Origin: Candidatus Heimdallarchaeota archaeon
GTDB lineage: Archaea > Asgardarchaeota > Heimdallarchaeia > Heimdallarchaeales > Heimdallarchaeaceae
NCBI GenBank assembly: GCA_030603505.1
Contig: JAUVXQ010000061.1
Location: 1-7,273 of the forward strand
Direction of reading: 5' to 3'
DNA length: 7,273 nucleotides
The notes below the pieces were generated by a model. It was not told the origin of the DNA. It made no database searches and was given only the letters and a program-made list of their open reading frames with translations. Position numbers and translations under genes: made by a program. Below are positions 5,702 to 7,273 of this stretch, one piece after another; position 1 is the first letter of the stretch; every line of letters begins with the position of its first letter.

Positions 5702-6082
5702 ATGTCCTTCCGTAGATTGTCACCTGATATTTATAAGAATTTAAAGAAGTTAGAACTCTCTGCAGCCACTAAAAGTGCTAATATGGAAGAAACTGTAACA
5801 TTTGAGATGCCTCCTGAAGAAGGAGAGGAAATCCCATATTATTGGTTCATTTTGATGTTATCCTTTGGTCAAAGAAGTGGATATGTTTACGATCGTGAAG
5901 GATTACATATCCCTGAACCTGAAAATTATACTTATAGCGTAGAATTGTGGAAATTTCAAGGGAGCACAATAAAAACTGTTGAAATAAAAGCGAATAAAGT
6001 AGATTTTGACACCGCAATGCAGGCGTTTCAAGATCAACAAAAGAAACTACGACAAAAGGGTTTTAAGCAAATTAACCATTAA
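5702..6082 (+). CDS. Unrecognised 126-residue protein divergent from polB
   Basis: I do not recognise a family. The frame opens with a TTG at 5690, but I choose the ATG at 5702, four codons on, because it gives MSFRRLSPDI and is preceded by GGTAG at 5 nt. The protein is probably soluble: there is no signal peptide. Visible parts are a basic N-terminus (1-20), an acidic stretch with EMPPEEGEEIP (35-45), a hydrophobic aromatic segment YYWFILMLSFG (46-56), a central region of probable beta strands with tyrosines (61-95), and a charged C-terminal helix (101-122). Base use matches its neighbours. It lies behind a duplicated promoter block and its stop overlaps the convergent membrane-protein stop. 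The promoter architecture and normal composition make it a likely real gene; function is unknown. Confidence 0.75.
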   Translation: MSFRRLSPDIYKNLKKLELSAATKSANMEETVTFEMPPEEGEEIPYYWFILMLSFGQRSGYVYDREGLHIPEPENYTYSVELWKFQGSTIKTVEIKANKVDFDTAMQAFQDQQKKLRQKGFKQINH

Positions 6083-6642
6083 ATTAAGATAAGAATAATT
6101 GAGCTTACTAGAATTGGGAATACACTTAACAAGCCTAAAGTTAGCTTCTTTGGTTGATATGCTATCTGCAATAAATGGCCAAATTCAATTTCCTTTTGAT
6201 TCATTAATTTGATATTAAAGTACAAACCGATTGAAACTAAGAGTATACTTACTAATGCTAGTACAGTTATTTGCCAGAATTCTAGTGAAGTTAAGCTATA
6301 AGCTACCGTAAAACCGTAAGCAGGTAGAAAACCTAAGTAATATAGAACTAGTTGCTGAGCAAACTGTGTTGGAAATTTCTTTGTTTTATCGTATTTCATG
6401 TTAAATACTGCATGTTTTGCTGATAATGATAATACTGGATAATTTCCTGCAATTGAGATTACAATAAATAATATTCCTAGAATTATAAACCAATTATTTA
6501 GTGTGTTATCAAAAACACTCTTCATAATCAGAACATGTCCTCCAGCTGAGAATAAGCCTACAAAAACTCCTCCTAAAGGATTGAAAGTTTTGGGTTTTCG
6601 AACAACAGTTTTAGCTATCAAGTCTTTATCTGATAAAGTCAT
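6079..6642 (-). CDS. Unrecognised five-helix integral membrane protein
   Basis: A 187-residue membrane protein with no family I can name. Probable transmembrane segments are at about residues 23-44, 51-75, 94-116, 122-143 and 167-187; the last runs to the very C-terminus (VSSIILILI). The N-terminus is hydrophilic and basic (KTVVRKPKTFNP), and a basic loop (MKYDKTKKF, 82-90) lies between helices 2 and 3, suggesting both face the cytoplasm. A Yip1-like membrane fold is one possibility, but no diagnostic motif supports it. The ATG overlaps the TGA of the upstream Nudix gene as ATGA, with GAGG 10 nt before the start, so the two are very probably translationally coupled. Its stop overlaps that of the convergent 5702 gene. 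Confidence 0.82.
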   Translation of the reverse strand: MTLSDKDLIAKTVVRKPKTFNPLGGVFVGLFSAGGHVLIMKSVFDNTLNNWFIILGILFIVISIAGNYPVLSLSAKHAVFNMKYDKTKKFPTQFAQQLVLYYLGFLPAYGFTVAYSLTSLEFWQITVLALVSILLVSIGLYFNIKLMNQKEIEFGHLLQIAYQPKKLTLGLLSVFPILVSSIILILI

Positions 6643-7091
6643 TCATTATCATCCTCGGGCTTTCTGATCAAAGCTCTTTCCTTAAGGAAATTTTCTGCAG
6701 CTCTTATGATTCTTCTTGTATTCTCAAAAGCTAACATCTCCAGAGATTCCTCATATTTAGCCCAACAATAGCCTATGTGCTCTTTTGAAAGACGAACTTC
6801 TTTTGTAGGAGTAATACCGATGATATACACAACAGTTTTTTTAACTCTTATATGCCCTCGTGAAAAGTAATAAGTCACTTTGTGCTCAAAGTCATCTTCA
6901 ATATTAATATCACTGATACCTGTTTCTTCTTCAGCTTCACGTAGTGCAGCTTGGATAATAGTCTCATTTTTCTCTATCCTGCCTTTTGTTAAACCCCATC
7001 GGTTAGCTGACGTCCAAGACCTTCCATAGTTCAGAAGTAGATATCTTCCACTATTGTAGAGTACTATCCCAGCTGATTTTTCAAGATCCAT
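6639..7091 (-). CDS. Nudix hydrolase, bis(5'-nucleosyl)-tetraphosphatase (NUDT2-like)
   Basis: A 150-residue Nudix hydrolase of the asymmetric Ap4A hydrolase type, which cleaves Ap4A to AMP and ATP; this is the archaeal/eukaryotic NUDT2-like group. Numbered from the ATG at 7091, the Nudix box is complete at residues 37-59 (G37, E43, R51, E52, E55, E56, G58), with KSAGIVLYN at the N-terminus, RWGLTKG before the box, and KEHIGYCWAKYEESLEML (103-120), all typical of the group. The TKGR before the box replaces the more usual PKGH. The frame extends 24 codons upstream to a TTG at 7163, but the family begins just before SAG, and GATGAT precedes the ATG, so I choose the shorter form. It is followed by the ATGA-overlapping membrane gene. 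Confidence in the Nudix assignment is high, in the substrate moderate. Confidence 0.9.
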   Translation of the reverse strand: MDLEKSAGIVLYNSGRYLLLNYGRSWTSANRWGLTKGRIEKNETIIQAALREAEEETGISDINIEDDFEHKVTYYFSRGHIRVKKTVVYIIGITPTKEVRLSKEHIGYCWAKYEESLEMLAFENTRRIIRAAENFLKERALIRKPEDDNE

Positions 7092-7120
7092 AGTATCATC
7101 TTTTTCTGATTTTAAGAGCG

Positions 7121-7132
7121 TATTTTTATTAA
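7121..7132 (-). promoter_or_regulatory. TATA-like box of the Nudix-membrane operon
   Basis: The minus strand reads TTAATAAAAATA about 30-41 nt before the Nudix ATG at 7091. The predicted transcript start near 7099 leaves a leader of only about 8 nt. This supports the shorter start, because the longer TTG start would lie upstream of the promoter. Confidence 0.35.
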
Positions 7133-7181
7133 GATATTGGTTGTTATGATTACAAATCACCAAATTTCTGTAGAGATATAT

Positions 7182-7273
7182 CTATTCAACTACTGTTTTA
7201 TCAATATTGTTTGTAATTCTTGCTGGATGAAGGTTAATAGTTCCAAAAGCCATTGATTGAAAATTCATGAAAT
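7182..7273 (-). CDS. C-terminal tail of an unidentified gene (partial)
   Basis: On the minus strand a frame stays open from the window edge to a TAG at 7182-7184, encoding 29 residues that end in NLHPARITNNIDKTVVE. The composition looks protein-like rather than low-complexity, and the stop lies 90 nt upstream of the Nudix ATG on the same strand. It may be the 3' end of a gene preceding the Nudix operon. The tail is too short to name a family, and an open frame of 30 codons can occur by chance. Confidence 0.45.
   Translation of the reverse strand, partial: FMNFQSMAFGTINLHPARITNNIDKTVVE

Noticed and set aside
7092..7163. 24-codon N-terminal extension of the Nudix protein from a TTG
   Set aside because: It would begin with a rare start, lies upstream of the TATA-like box, and family members begin just before the SAG motif reached from the ATG at 7091.
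7147..7257. Plus-strand 36-codon frame at the window end
   Set aside because: It is antisense to the more protein-like minus-strand tail, has several Cys/Phe/Asn runs and no promoter support.

Overview
The window looks archaeal. It is AT-rich and holds a family-B DNA polymerase of archaeal architecture, an AmmeMemoRadiSam-type radical SAM enzyme, an archaeal TldD peptidase, an ArsR-like winged-helix regulator and a eukaryote/archaea-type Ap4A hydrolase. Start regions carry archaeal TATA-like boxes, with short leaders and only occasional Shine-Dalgarno motifs. The lineage cannot be fixed from this sequence. An Asgard-like or other low-GC archaeon is possible, but that is a guess.

Layout: 1-804 (minus) is the N-terminal 268 residues of TldD, cut by the window edge. 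915-1943 (minus) is AmrS, followed by a poly-T terminator and then tldD. 2148-2828 (plus) is a winged-helix regulator divergent from amrS across about 200 bp that contain TATA boxes and an inverted repeat. 2835-5426 (minus) is a full-length PolB that converges on the regulator with only 6 bp between stops. 5427-5701 is a divergent promoter region with an imperfect tandem duplication, each copy holding a TATATAA box and a palindrome, plus an inverted partial copy facing polB. 5702-6082 (plus) is an unrecognised 126-residue protein, whose stop overlaps that of a five-helix membrane protein (6079-6642, minus). That gene overlaps by ATGA with an upstream Nudix Ap4A hydrolase (6639-7091, minus). 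7182-7273 (minus) is probably the C-terminal tail of another gene. No gene-free stretch exceeds 300 bp. No tRNA, rRNA, CRISPR or insertion sequence was seen.

The most striking feature is the polymerase. Its polymerase motifs A, B and C are intact, but nearly all catalytic positions of the 3'-5' exonuclease domain are replaced, so it should polymerise without proofreading. Its motif A also carries Phe-His where Tyr-Pro is usual. The other genes do not form an obvious single pathway with it. The one tightly coupled pair is the Nudix hydrolase with the membrane protein.
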